Below, piece by piece: positions 42,811-52,104 of a stretch of DNA of 64,000 bases. Each line of letters begins with the position of its first letter. Positions within the stretch are counted from its first letter, which is position 1. The translations under genes and the position numbers were made by a program. Below the pieces are notes generated by a model. The model did no database searches, had not been told where the DNA came from, and saw only the letters and a list, made by a program, of their open reading frames with translations. This DNA is from UBA6168 sp965222975 (GTDB taxonomy: Bacteria > Bacteroidota > Bacteroidia > Chitinophagales > Saprospiraceae). The DNA lies in the NCBI GenBank assembly GCA_965222975.1, contig CBDCVJ010000066.1:1-64000 (forward strand). The letters are read 5' to 3'.

Positions 42811-45414
42811 TCATTTCATTTTTGTAATCTTATAGAACAGGCTGTAACCTTCATTATTAATCTGAAGAAAATATAACCCTGAAGGCAAATTAGAAACATT
42901 TACCTCCTCAACTTTTTCCTCGACCAAAATCCTTTGCAAAAATTGACCCTTCAAATCTAAGAGGGAAATGATAGTACCGCTCAAGGGCATTTCCAAAAAT
43001 GAAACATATATCAGTTCATAAGCTGGGTTTGGGTAAACGGCTGCCATAGGGAACAAAACCTCCTCCCTTGAAGTATTTGGCATTTCAATATAAATCTCTC
43101 GACTTGTTGTACTCCCACATCCATCATTGGCTACTGTAAGTTCAACTTGAAATAAACCACCTGTCGAATATGTATGGACAGGGCTAAATTCAGAAGATGT
43201 ACTCCCATCCCCAAAATCCCAAATCTGATAACTGCCTGATATGGAATTATTAGTAAATAAGACAGTCGAATAATTAACCGCATCTATTGAAAATTCAAAA
43301 TCTGCGATTGGTACTGCAAAGACTTCGATAAAGTCTTCCAGAAATATTGTGTTTTCGCCTGTTGAATTTTCAACGGTTAGTTCCACGTCATAAACCCCTG
43401 GAATTGAATACGTGACAGTGGGGTTTTGCATTGTTGATGTAGGAGGGCTTCCACCCTCAAACTCCCAATTGTAGGACTGAATATTCTGGCCAAAAGATTG
43501 ATCCTGGAATTGGACAGTGCTCGGCACACAAGGGTTGTCGAAATTGGCGCCGAAAGCTGCAATGGGCAATCCTCCTACCTCAATTGACTGAGTTGTTGAA
43601 ATTTCACCACAACCATTTATTGCTGTAAGAGTAACATCATACTGACCATCGACAGTATAGGTATGCTCAGGGCTAAATTCGCTACTCATCATACCATCTC
43701 CAAAATCCCAGACATAGGAAGTTCCATTTACAGAATTATTTTCAAATTGATATTGGTTGTTGCCTAAAAAATTATAGTCAAAACTTGCAATCGGGGCTGG
43801 TTCTACTGTCAATTCGGCTTCAAGCGAAATCAGCCCAGAAGAACACGGGCCACTGACAATGCACCTAAATAAAAAGCCATTTTGAGTTAATAATGGGTCA
43901 CTGACTTCAAGGATAGCTGTGTTTTCCCCAACATAGCCAGCCCCCGCATTTATATCCATCCATCCACTGCCTTCATTTACCTGCCACTGGTATTCCAATA
44001 AAACACCTTCTACTAAAAATTCAAAAGATGCGACATTATTTTCACAGGTAACTAAACCAACAGGCTGACTGAGAACGGCAGTAACAGTAGTTTCTACATC
44101 AGATGAGGGAATCCCTTCGAAAGGACTTGGAAAACCAGGATCTCCTGCACTTGCTCCATTGGAAGGATTGCTGCATTGGCTTGAGGCAGTCATGTTTTTT
44201 CCTGCCTGACCTCCAGCTAGGTCAATGCTGAGGTTATTTGAATTATTTGCAACAAACCTTCCGCCGCCGCCGCCACCGCCGGGACCTATGCACCTATCTG
44301 AAGGGTTTTCGACATCTCCTCCGTTGCCGCCCTTTGCACTTACATTTAGCAGATCATTTATTTGATTGACGGCCAAAACAATTGTTCCCCCCGCACCACC
44401 ACCACTGGCCCCATCTCCAACGGAATTGTCGGAACTGATTCCGTTAGCAAGGACGGGATATCCATTCGCAGTAATATTATTGGCCAAAATGATGGCAAGG
44501 CCACCACCGTTTCCGCCATCAGTTCCAGGAGCATTATTGTCATGACCTGCGCCACCGCCGCCGCCTAAGAAAAACCGATCATTTTCAACTGGGATTGGCT
44601 TTCCGCCTTCACCTGGGTATTCCCCATTGCAATTGAAACCCGGTGTGCTTAGTTCCCCTCCCTTTCCAGCTTGGGCAACATTGGCTCCGCCACCGCCACC
44701 TGAGTTGTGGTCATTACCGCCACCGCCACCATTTGCCTGTGCGCCCCTCCCCTGCTCCTTTCCTGCTATTAAGGCGGCAATCCCTTCTCCTTTTGGAGAT
44801 CCTCGCCAACTGGAAATGTCATAATGATAGTCATCGGCAGAGGTCAAAAAATTGCAATCGCTGGGAAGTGAGTTCGCCGACCCACCTCGAAAACCTTTTC
44901 CACTAACATCAACTGGAGCTTCTAAAATAAGATTTTCCAATACCTGCATGGCTATCACTCCGCCTTTCGAACCGTCCCAAGACATAGCTTTTAAAGTATC
45001 CGTTATTACCACATTGTCATATACAGGAAAAGAAACCAGTTGAACGGCGCCCGTCACGTCATATTCATTTATCAAAAGGAATTTTAAGGTTATTACATTT
45101 CCTGCAATTGCAACGATCTCATTTTTTTCAAACAGACCAGCGCTTCCCAAATTTTCGATCTCCCCAAAGTCACTGGAATTGGATTGGTTAATGACTGCAC
45201 CTTTCATTTGCATCAGCAATACTTCATCATCTATTTCAAAATTGGAGGCATTGTCAACGGTTATTTTGCTTTCACAAGTATCAATGCTGATAACTGAAGC
45301 ATATTGATTGATGATGCCCAACAAAGGTGTTTGAGAAACAATTATTGAAATTGGATGAAGAAAAAGAATGGTCAGAAAAACAAGCCTTAACCTTCTTAAG
45401 GTATTAATATTCAT
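42811..45414 (-). CDS. Glycine-rich, PKD-domain secreted protein with T9SS sorting domain
   Basis: About 867 residues from ATG 45414, which gives a clean signal peptide ending SIIVSQ; ATG 45492 in the same frame is possible. After a beta-rich region, residues about 150-420 are very glycine-rich (for example GGGGGNDHNSGGGGGANV and GPGGGGGGGRF). At least three PKD-like units follow (VWDFGDGMMSSEFSPEHTY; NWEFEGGSPPTST; IWDFGDGSTSSEFSPVHTY). The C-terminus AAVYPNPAYELIYVSF...SGLYFLQI is a type A T9SS sorting domain. It is probably a surface or matrix protein, and the glycine-rich part may form a fibrous region. Confidence 0.85.
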   Translation of the reverse strand: MNINTLRRLRLVFLTILFLHPISIIVSQTPLLGIINQYASVISIDTCESKITVDNASNFEIDDEVLLMQMKGAVINQSNSSDFGEIENLGSAGLFEKNEIVAIAGNVITLKFLLINEYDVTGAVQLVSFPVYDNVVITDTLKAMSWDGSKGGVIAMQVLENLILEAPVDVSGKGFRGGSANSLPSDCNFLTSADDYHYDISSWRGSPKGEGIAALIAGKEQGRGAQANGGGGGNDHNSGGGGGANVAQAGKGGELSTPGFNCNGEYPGEGGKPIPVENDRFFLGGGGGAGHDNNAPGTDGGNGGGLAIILANNITANGYPVLANGISSDNSVGDGASGGGAGGTIVLAVNQINDLLNVSAKGGNGGDVENPSDRCIGPGGGGGGGRFVANNSNNLSIDLAGGQAGKNMTASSQCSNPSNGASAGDPGFPSPFEGIPSSDVETTVTAVLSQPVGLVTCENNVASFEFLVEGVLLEYQWQVNEGSGWMDINAGAGYVGENTAILEVSDPLLTQNGFLFRCIVSGPCSSGLISLEAELTVEPAPIASFDYNFLGNNQYQFENNSVNGTSYVWDFGDGMMSSEFSPEHTYTVDGQYDVTLTAINGCGEISTTQSIEVGGLPIAAFGANFDNPCVPSTVQFQDQSFGQNIQSYNWEFEGGSPPTSTMQNPTVTYSIPGVYDVELTVENSTGENTIFLEDFIEVFAVPIADFEFSIDAVNYSTVLFTNNSISGSYQIWDFGDGSTSSEFSPVHTYSTGGLFQVELTVANDGCGSTTSREIYIEMPNTSREEVLFPMAAVYPNPAYELIYVSFLEMPLSGTIISLLDLKGQFLQRILVEEKVEEVNVSNLPSGLYFLQINNEGYSLFYKITKMK

Positions 45415-45499
45415 CGAATCCTTAGGCTGTGTTGTTTTACTTGGCGAGTTAGATGAGCAACAACAAATCGGTTTTTGATAAATAAATTTCATGGAAATG

Positions 45500-45528
45500 T
45501 TGGATTAAGGAATAAAAAACTACTTTTG
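45500..45528 (+). promoter_or_regulatory. Candidate promoter of rpsP
   Basis: The -7 element TACTTTTG (45521-45528) matches TAnnTTTG. A TTG at 45500-45502, 18 bases upstream, fits the -33 element. The rpsP start lies 127 bases downstream. Confidence 0.6.
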
Positions 45529-45654
45529 CGCCCGCTTAATCCCACAGCTTGTTTATCAAGGTAAGTGGGGATGTTTTAACATAAGCTGGAAAAACCTGAA
45601 ATTTAGTTTTTTGAAAGCCAAAGATCGGGATTGCCCAGCAACAACATTTAAAAA

Positions 45655-46179
45655 ATGGCTGTCAAAATCAGACTGCAAAGAAAAGGTAAAAAAGGGAAAC
45701 CTTTTTATCACATCGTTATCGCCGATGCACGGTCACCCCGTGATGGGCGCTTCATTGAAAAAATCGGGACTTATAACCCTTTGACTGTTCCCGCCACCAT
45801 TGACCTGGATCGGGACAAAGCTTTTGATTGGCTTGGTAAAGGCGCCCAACCAACTGACACTGTGCGTGCCATCCTCCGCTTCAAAGGACTCGGCTATAGG
45901 AAACACCTCCAAAGAGGTGTCAAAAAGGGTGCTCTCACCCAAGAGCAGGCCGATACAATGTACAATGACTGGATAGAAGCCAAAGAAGCGAAAGTTGCCA
46001 AACGCCGTGAAAAAGCATTGGAAGAAAAAAGGGCATGGCATGCCAAAGTGGCTGGACTGGATATTCCATTCAAAGCGGCGGAAAAAGTTGTACCGAGTGT
46101 TGAAGTGAAAGAAGCTGAAGCCCCAGCTGTTGAGGCAGAAGCTGCTGCTGCTGAAGAAGCGAAAGGCGAAGAGGAGTAG
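45655..46179 (+). CDS. rpsP: 30S ribosomal protein S16
   Basis: A 174-residue protein. Residues 1-85 are a full S16 domain (VKIRLQRKGKKGKPFYHIVIADARSPRDGRFIEKIGTYNP). After it comes a Bacteroidota-type extension of about 90 residues, rich in lysine, then alanine and glutamate (EAEAPAVEAEAAAAEEAKGEEE). S16 binds 16S rRNA in the body of the small subunit. A perfect palindromic terminator follows 14 bases behind the stop. Confidence 0.97.
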   Translation: MAVKIRLQRKGKKGKPFYHIVIADARSPRDGRFIEKIGTYNPLTVPATIDLDRDKAFDWLGKGAQPTDTVRAILRFKGLGYRKHLQRGVKKGALTQEQADTMYNDWIEAKEAKVAKRREKALEEKRAWHAKVAGLDIPFKAAEKVVPSVEVKEAEAPAVEAEAAAAEEAKGEEE

Positions 46180-46192
46180 TTCAATGTTGTAT

Positions 46193-46238
46193 TAATAAAA
46201 AAGCCTTCATTCGAATTCGAATGAAGGCTTTTTTATTA
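46193..46238. terminator. Bidirectional terminator between rpsP and fadA
   Basis: A perfect 46-bp palindrome (23-bp arms) with terminal A- and T-runs on both sides. It sits between the convergent rpsP and thiolase genes and can terminate both. Confidence 0.93.
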
Positions 46239-46252
46239 ATTGATATACCTAA

Positions 46253-47425
46253 TCAATTCAACAACTCATACACACCTGCAATCCCTTGTCCGCCGCCAAC
46301 ACAAGCGGTCACCATTCCATATTTTTGCTTACGGCGGCGCATTTCATTAAATAATTGAGTGGAGAGTTTTGCACCTGTGCAACCAAGGGGGTGGCCAAGG
46401 GCGATGGCCCCTCCATTTACATTCACTATCTCCGGATTTAGATGTGCTTCCTGAATAACCGCCAATGCTTGTGCCGCAAAGGCTTCATTCAGTTCTATTT
46501 GCTCAATATCATCCAATTTCAAACCACCCTGTTTCAGCGCCTTTGGGATGGCTGCGCATGGGCCAATCCCCATATAAAGCGGCTCGACACCTGCCACTGA
46601 GCAACTAACCAAACGGGCAATTGGTTCGAGGTTCAACTGCTTGACCAAATCTTCACTCATGACAAGCACAAAAGCTGCTCCGTCGGAAGTCTGAGAGGCA
46701 TTACCCGCGGTAACGATCCCGCCTTTTTTGAAAACAGGCCTCAACTTGGCCAACCCTTCAATGGAGGTGTCACGTCGAACACCTTCATCCATTGCTACAG
46801 TATGTTCCTTTTCTTGACGCTTATTGTCTTTCACAAAAACTTCCTTAACGGTAACTGGAACTATCTCATCATTGAAATAACCTGAATCAATGGCATGGGC
46901 AGCTTTTTTATGTGAGTTGTATGAGAACTCATCTGAAGCCTCCCTTGTAATGCCGTATTTGACCGCAACAGCTTCAGCAGTGTTTCCCATTCCAGTGACA
47001 TATTCTGGCGTCGTGCTGGCCACTTTATAACTAGGTGACATTTTATAACCTGTCATCGGAATCATGCTCATGCTTTCCGTGCCGCCGGCTATGTAGCATT
47101 GTCCCATACCTGCACGGATTTTCGCTACAGCAATGGAAATGGTCTCCAAACCTGATGCACAATAACGGTTGACCGTCATGCCAGGCACTGATTTGCCCAA
47201 GGCACGGACAGAGATCATGCGGCCAATTTGAAGCCCTTGTTCTCCTTCTGGATTGGCACAGCCGACTATAAGATCGTCAACAAGGGCGGGGTCAAAACCA
47301 GGTGTATTTTTTACCATGTGTTCAATTACATCGACAGCGAGGTCATCAGAACGATAGTTTTTGAAGCCACCCTTTTTTGCTTTTCCGACGGCACTTCTAT
47401 ATGCTTTTACAATATATGCTTCCAT
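46253..47425 (-). CDS. fadA: Acetyl-CoA C-acyltransferase (3-ketoacyl-CoA thiolase)
   Basis: A 390-residue thiolase. The nucleophilic cysteine is in NRYCASGLETI (about 90), the histidine in GGAIALGHPLGCTGA (about 345) and the second catalytic cysteine in VTACVGGGQG near the C-terminus. It cleaves 3-ketoacyl-CoA with CoA, the last beta-oxidation step, in the cytoplasm. It lies 35 bases downstream of the dehydrogenase/hydratase gene on the same strand, matching the fadN-fadA order of Bacillus. A repetitive spacer (ttgttagttgttaattg words) separates them. Confidence 0.95.
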   Translation of the reverse strand: MEAYIVKAYRSAVGKAKKGGFKNYRSDDLAVDVIEHMVKNTPGFDPALVDDLIVGCANPEGEQGLQIGRMISVRALGKSVPGMTVNRYCASGLETISIAVAKIRAGMGQCYIAGGTESMSMIPMTGYKMSPSYKVASTTPEYVTGMGNTAEAVAVKYGITREASDEFSYNSHKKAAHAIDSGYFNDEIVPVTVKEVFVKDNKRQEKEHTVAMDEGVRRDTSIEGLAKLRPVFKKGGIVTAGNASQTSDGAAFVLVMSEDLVKQLNLEPIARLVSCSVAGVEPLYMGIGPCAAIPKALKQGGLKLDDIEQIELNEAFAAQALAVIQEAHLNPEIVNVNGGAIALGHPLGCTGAKLSTQLFNEMRRRKQKYGMVTACVGGGQGIAGVYELLN

Positions 47426-47460
47426 ATTTTTTTTGATTGTTAGTTGTTAATTGTTGGTTG

Positions 47461-49851
47461 TTAGTTGCGGAGTGGTTTGTTGGTTGTCAGCATGTGTTGG
47501 ATACGTTCAAGTGTCTTTTGCTCGCCACAAAGACTTAAGAATGCCTCTCTTTCGAGGTCTACCAAGTACCTCTCGGATACTTTTTGCTGCCCTGTCAAGT
47601 CCCCACCGCAAAGCACCCAAGCAACTTTCTTGGCAATTTTTATATCATGCTCACTGGCATAATTTCCGAGTTTCAGTTCATTTGCTGCCACATAAAGTGA
47701 AGCCAATCCTGAACGTCCTAAAACAGTAACATCTTCCCGCATCACAGGTTGAACGTAACCATCAGCCAACTCAAGTACTTTCACCTTTGCTTCCGCAATG
47801 TTCCGCTGTGTATTCATAATTACATGGTCTTTGGCATGTTGCATATATCCGAGATTGTAAGCCTCATGAGCTGAAGTTGCCACTGATGCCAAGGCAATTG
47901 TTTTAAACCGTTCGATCAGAGAAGGCACCTGAACATCACCCTCAAAAAAGGAATCGGATAGACGGACGGCAAATTCCTTCGTCCCAGCACCCCCCGGTAT
48001 TAAACCAACCCCAACTTCTACCAAACCAATATAACTTTCAGCCGCAACGGCAGCGGCATCACAATGCATTAATGTTTCACATGCCCCTCCAAAAACATAG
48101 CCTTGAGTTGCAATAACTACAGGAACACTTGAAAATCGGCACCGCATGACTGTGTCTTGAAAAAGTTTTACGGCCATATTCAGTTGATCAAAATCCTGCT
48201 GATAGGCCATCATACCGATCATCATCAAATTGGCGCCAACGGAAAAGTTTTTGGCATTGTTTCCAATGACCAATCCCTTCCAATCCCCTTCTTCCACTAT
48301 TCTGATAGACTCATTCATGCCATTGAGCACGCCCTCGCCAATGGAATTGGCCTTGCTCTGAAATTCAAGACAAAGCACGCCCTCGCCAATATCGTGAAGG
48401 GTTACTTCAGAGTTTTTGTAAACGGGTGCTTGTTCTCTCAAGGTATCCAGAATTATAAATTCTTCTGTACCAGGTACAACTTTATAAGACTTTGAAGAAG
48501 CATCATAGTATAAGCGTTGGCCGTTCTCCGTTTTATAAAAAGACTCAGCACCAGAAGCTATCATATCTTTTATCCAATCAGCTATTTTCTCACCTTGGGC
48601 TTCTGCTGCTTCAACGCCCTCTTTTAAGCCAATTATGTCCCAATACTCAAATGGTCCATAGTCCCATGCAAAGCCTGCCCTCAGAGCGTCATCTATGCTA
48701 TAAAGGTGATCTGCGATTTCTGGTATGCGGTTGGAGACGTAAGCAAACAGGCCTGACAGAGATTGTTTGATGAGCTGCCCGCCTTTGTCATCTGCATTGA
48801 AAATGGTGCGGATGCGTTTTTTCGTATTTTCAATTTGTTTGGAAAGGCCAAGGCTGGACAAACTCGATTTTGGGGCCATCTCGTACTCAAGTGTTTCCAA
48901 ATTCAGCGACAGGATCACAGGGCGTCCCTTTTCATCCCTTTCTTTGGTTTTTTTATAAAAACCTTGACCTGTTTTGTTTCCTAAAAAATTATTGTCCAAC
49001 AAGAACTGGTAGTACTTTGGTATTTCAAATGCACCTGCTTGCTCGTCATTGGGACAATTGTCTTTGATACCCTGGATAACTTTAGCAGAAGTATCATGGC
49101 CTACAAGATCGCCCAACCGGAATGTACCAGTTTTAGGACGCCCAATGGCAGGGCCAGTTAGCTTGTCTACTTCGCTAATGGTCAGGCCAAGTTCGGTGGT
49201 CAATTGATAAATCTTCGACATGGCATAAACCCCTACCCGGTTGGCAATAAATGCAGGTGTGTCTTTGGCCAAAACGGTCTGCTTACCCAAATACCTGTCG
49301 CCATATTTCATAAAAAAATCAACAACCTCCGGGTCAGTCTCTTTGGTTGGAATGATTTCCAACAAACGCATATAGCGTGGTGGGTTGAAAAAATGTGTCC
49401 CGCAAAAGTTCTTTTTAAAATCATCGCTGCGGCCATCCAACATTAAGTGAATAGGGATACCCGAAGTATTGGAAGTCACCAGTGCCCCCTGTTTGCGGTA
49501 CTTATCCACTTTTTCAAAAATGATGTTCTTGATGTCCAGCCGCTCTACGACCACTTCGATGATCCAATCGCAGTCACCTATTTTTTCAAAGTCATCCTCG
49601 AAATTGCCGATCTTGATACGGTTAGCAAAAGCCTTATCATAAAGTGGTGCTGGCTTGGATTTGATAGCTGTTTTTAAAGCATTGGCTGCGATGCTGCTAC
49701 GGAAGGTTTTGTCTGCTTTTCTTTCTTCTGGCAAATCCCTTGGAACAATATCAAGCAAGAGGACTTCAAGGCCGATGTTCGCAAAATGACATGCAATACC
49801 CGACCCCATGACACCTGAACCAAGTACAGCAGCTTTTCTGATTCTTCTCAT
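47461..49851 (-). CDS. fadN: 3-hydroxyacyl-CoA dehydrogenase/enoyl-CoA hydratase (FadN-like)
   Basis: A 796-residue fusion. The N-terminal NAD-binding dehydrogenase begins KAAVLGSGVMGSGIACHFAN, with the conserved GTHFFNPPRYM (about 150). A second helical dehydrogenase domain follows. The C-terminal crotonase domain (about 490-700) contains GLVIGNNAKNFSVGANL and VEVGVGLIPGGAGTKE. The order dehydrogenase-then-hydratase is that of Bacillus FadN and opposite to E. coli FadB. It hydrates 2-enoyl-CoA and oxidises the product, feeding FadA downstream. A TACATTTG promoter and an 18-bp palindrome lie upstream, suggesting regulated expression. Confidence 0.95.
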   Translation of the reverse strand: MRRIRKAAVLGSGVMGSGIACHFANIGLEVLLLDIVPRDLPEERKADKTFRSSIAANALKTAIKSKPAPLYDKAFANRIKIGNFEDDFEKIGDCDWIIEVVVERLDIKNIIFEKVDKYRKQGALVTSNTSGIPIHLMLDGRSDDFKKNFCGTHFFNPPRYMRLLEIIPTKETDPEVVDFFMKYGDRYLGKQTVLAKDTPAFIANRVGVYAMSKIYQLTTELGLTISEVDKLTGPAIGRPKTGTFRLGDLVGHDTSAKVIQGIKDNCPNDEQAGAFEIPKYYQFLLDNNFLGNKTGQGFYKKTKERDEKGRPVILSLNLETLEYEMAPKSSLSSLGLSKQIENTKKRIRTIFNADDKGGQLIKQSLSGLFAYVSNRIPEIADHLYSIDDALRAGFAWDYGPFEYWDIIGLKEGVEAAEAQGEKIADWIKDMIASGAESFYKTENGQRLYYDASSKSYKVVPGTEEFIILDTLREQAPVYKNSEVTLHDIGEGVLCLEFQSKANSIGEGVLNGMNESIRIVEEGDWKGLVIGNNAKNFSVGANLMMIGMMAYQQDFDQLNMAVKLFQDTVMRCRFSSVPVVIATQGYVFGGACETLMHCDAAAVAAESYIGLVEVGVGLIPGGAGTKEFAVRLSDSFFEGDVQVPSLIERFKTIALASVATSAHEAYNLGYMQHAKDHVIMNTQRNIAEAKVKVLELADGYVQPVMREDVTVLGRSGLASLYVAANELKLGNYASEHDIKIAKKVAWVLCGGDLTGQQKVSERYLVDLEREAFLSLCGEQKTLERIQHMLTTNKPLRN

Positions 49852-49941
49852 TGTGTATTAGTGATTTGTATATTAGTTAAATAGTGATTAGTTGGAAAAT
49901 GGAGTTACTGGCCAAATGAGCAAAATAGGCCAAATTCGATT

Positions 49942-49959
49942 TTAGCGAAATTTCGCTAA
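49942..49959. promoter_or_regulatory. 18-bp palindrome, candidate operator of fadNA
   Basis: ttagcgaaatttcgctaa is a perfect 18-bp palindrome lying seven bases behind the fadN -7 element, at the expected transcription start. Position and symmetry fit a repressor site such as a TetR-type fatty-acid regulator. The regulator is unknown. Confidence 0.6.
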
Positions 49960-49965
49960 TTGCTG

Positions 49966-49996
49966 CAAATGTAGGTTTTCGGATTTTAAATAAAAA
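49966..49996 (-). promoter_or_regulatory. Candidate promoter of fadNA
   Basis: The minus strand reads TACATTTG at 49973-49966, matching TAnnTTTG. A TTTT stretch about 20 bases further upstream may serve as the -33 element. Confidence 0.55.
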
Positions 49997-50294
49997 CGAA
50001 TTTACACATGCAAAAGATCATTTATAGGATGGATCCATAGGGTTTAGTACAAAAGCAAACTAATTAACATTATCGAAAAACCGGTCATAAGTTTCAGCCA
50101 AATCGTTTTTTTTACCAACACCCATCTTATAATTTACTGCGTAAAACACTGATTTTTAGGAAAAAGCAATAACTTTCCGCCCGTTTTCACACTTTAACCA
50201 AATCCTTTATCGTTTCTTCGCCACTAAATCTGGGCCTCAATTCCCAGCCTGGTTTAAAAAAACCGGGAAGCATACGAGAAAAAAAACTGACTTT

Positions 50295-50978
50295 ATGTTC
50301 CACAACACATTGTTCCTCCAAGCTACTGATGTAGAACCTGCCACTGAATCATTATCCATTTTAGAATTGATGTTTTCTGGTGGAATGATAGGTACTATCA
50401 TCGTCATCCTGCTATTGATCCTCTCGGTCATTGCCTTATTTATATTCATTGAAAGGTATCTGACCATCAAAAGATCTGGTCAGGTAGATGAAAACTTTAT
50501 GAACAACATCCGGGCGAATGTCAGTGCCGGCAATATTCAAGCAGCCCGGGCACTTTGCCAAAACACCGATACCCCTGTTGCAAGGATGGTGGAAAAGGGT
50601 CTTGCCCGGATTGGCAAACCACTCCGTGATATTGATGCAGCTATTGAAAACGTGGGTAACCTCGAAATTTTCAAATTAGAAAAAAACCTTTCCACCCTGG
50701 CAAGTATCGCTGGCGCAGCACCAATGATTGGCTTCCTAGGTACAGTTACGGGTATGATCCTCGCATTTTTTACCATGGCACAAGAGCAAAATGTTTCCCC
50801 GCAGTCATTGGCAGGTGGTATTTATCAAGCATTGATTACTACTGCAATGGGGTTGATCGTTGGCATTTTCGCTTTTATTGCCTACAACCTTTTAGTATCA
50901 AGAGTGGAAAAAGTCATCTACCAAATGGAACGATACACTACCGAATTTATGGACTTGCTGCAAGAACCAACTGCTTAA
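50295..50978 (+). CDS. exbB: MotA/TolQ/ExbB proton channel family protein
   Basis: A 227-residue inner-membrane protein with three hydrophobic segments: MIGTIIVILLLILSVIALFIFIERYL (about 34-59), then MIGFLGTVTGMILAFFTMA and ALITTAMGLIVGIFAFIAYNLLV. The central AGAAPMIGFLGTVTGM motif is the ExbB/TolQ channel signature. With ExbD it uses the proton gradient to energise TonB. It leads a four-gene unit exbB-exbD-exbD-tonB. A repeat array separates it from the first exbD. Confidence 0.94.
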   Translation: MFHNTLFLQATDVEPATESLSILELMFSGGMIGTIIVILLLILSVIALFIFIERYLTIKRSGQVDENFMNNIRANVSAGNIQAARALCQNTDTPVARMVEKGLARIGKPLRDIDAAIENVGNLEIFKLEKNLSTLASIAGAAPMIGFLGTVTGMILAFFTMAQEQNVSPQSLAGGIYQALITTAMGLIVGIFAFIAYNLLVSRVEKVIYQMERYTTEFMDLLQEPTA

Positions 50979-50980
50979 CA

Positions 50981-51103
50981 GAGTTTGAGAGAAATGAGAG
51001 TTTGAGAATTTGAGATAAGCAATACTTCTCATTTCTCTCAAACTCTCATTTCTCTCAAACTCTCATTTCTCTCAAACTCTCATTTCTCTCAAACTCTCAT
51101 TTT
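50981..51103. repeat. 17-bp tandem array with inverted copy between exbB and exbD
   Basis: Four perfect copies of tctcatttctctcaaac occupy 51027-51094, with a partial fifth to about 51102. The reverse complement gtttgagagaaatgaga occurs at 50983-50999, so the array can form several alternative hairpins. It fills the spacer within an operon. Confidence 0.95.
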
Positions 51104-51105
51104 CT

Positions 51106-51510
51106 GTGGCCTTAAAAAAAAGAAATAAAGTTAGTCCTGAATTTAGCATGGCATCTTTGACAGATGTAATATTCCTGCTTTTGATCTTTTTCGTGCTGAC
51201 TTCTAAACTGGTGAAAATCACCCCTTTTGAATTGCCAGAATCAGACTCAAAAACGGTTGCCCCAGTAACTGTAGTTGTGGAAGTAGGAGAAGATGGAAGA
51301 TATAGGTTGAACGGCAAGGAGCAATCAATCAGAGGATTGGAAGTAGCTATCAGAACAGAACAAAAAAACCAAGGCAGCCCAAAAGATTTTACGGTCACAA
51401 TCGCAGCTTATAAAGAAATCCCTTATGAAAAAGTAGTTGACATCATTCAATTAGCAGGACGGCTAAGAGTGAGGGCTATCCTTGCTACCCAGCCCATTCA
51501 AGAAGGATAA
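51106..51510 (+). CDS. exbD: ExbD/TolR family biopolymer transport protein
   Basis: A 134-residue protein starting at GTG 51106. A basic N-terminus precedes MASLTDVIFLLLIFFVLTSKLV, the single membrane helix with the proton-relay aspartate in SLTDVIF. A periplasmic beta/alpha domain of about 90 residues follows (VVVEVGEDGRYRLNGKE...). It pairs with ExbB and TonB. The same N-terminus recurs in the next gene, so the two exbD genes are paralogues. Confidence 0.93.
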   Translation: MALKKRNKVSPEFSMASLTDVIFLLLIFFVLTSKLVKITPFELPESDSKTVAPVTVVVEVGEDGRYRLNGKEQSIRGLEVAIRTEQKNQGSPKDFTVTIAAYKEIPYEKVVDIIQLAGRLRVRAILATQPIQEG

Positions 51511-51537
51511 AAACATTCATCATTATTCAATTAAAAG

Positions 51538-51934
51538 ATGGCCTTAAAAAAAAGGAGCAAAGTCAATCCAGAATTCAGCATGGCGTCTTTAACGGACATG
51601 ATATTCTTGTTACTGATTTTCTTTGTATTGAACTCGGCTGTGGTAGCCCCAAGTTCTTTAAACCTGAAACTACCCGGCACGTCCCGATCTACGGTAGAAA
51701 CAGATTCGAAAACACCAGATGTCACTGTTAACAGAAAGGGCCGTTTTTTATTTAGATGGAAAAAGGATCACCCCGTTTGACCTTGAATCGCAATTGGCAA
51801 AAATGGCTAATAGAAAGAAAAACTTGAACATCACTATTTCCCCAGAGAAAAATACGCCGATCAAGCACGTCGCTTTTATTATGAACATTGCAATGAAATA
51901 TGAAATCAATGCGATTTTGGCAGCGGAAGAGTAG
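51538..51934 (+). CDS. exbD: Second ExbD/TolR protein, frameshifted
   Basis: The first frame (51538-51780) gives MALKKRSKVNPEFSMASLTD, the transmembrane helix MIFLLLIFFVLNSAVV and the start of the periplasmic domain, then misreads GRFLFRWKKDHP and stops. The continuing frame to 51934 reads YLDGKRITPFDLESQLAKMA, which is the expected family sequence. Removing one T from the T6 run at 51744-51749 restores a continuous protein of about 130 residues (GRFYLDGK). The gene is probably intact in the cell. Two exbD genes in tandem are usual in Bacteroidota. Confidence 0.85.
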
Positions 51935-52104
51935 GTCAGTGGGCACAAGGTTTAATAAAAAGGGAGAGAGATATTGAACTGCCTGTGTAAAATCAAAACC
52001 GCTTGCATCCATCCACTGTTAATAAAATTATAAACTTGATGGCAAGGCGTAGAAAACCCCAATTTGATTACGTTTTGAAAACCATCAACCAAAACTAATT
52101 TATC

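Larger units (their letters stand above)
49852..50294. other. Divergent intergenic region between fadN and exbB
   Basis: 443 bases without a gene. Near fadN are repeated words of the agtgattagttgg type (about 49887-49900), an 18-bp palindrome and a fadN promoter. The remaining part up to exbB is AT-rich with no clear gene. TAACTTTC at about 50172 is a weak -7 candidate for exbB. Confidence 0.6.

Noticed and set aside
42692..42814. Longer N-terminus of the RibF-GT2 protein starting at 42814
   Set aside because: The extra 41 residues are low-complexity and not part of RibF, and the start would overlap the previous gene's stop; MRVHRDL at 42691 is the natural RibF start.
44362..44906. Plus-strand open frames opposite the glycine-rich region
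   Set aside because: They are antisense reflections of GC-rich glycine codons (proline-rich, histidine-rich products) with no family motifs.
51027..51094. CRISPR-like look of the 17-bp tandem array
   Set aside because: Repeats are contiguous with no spacers, too short, and no cas genes lie nearby.
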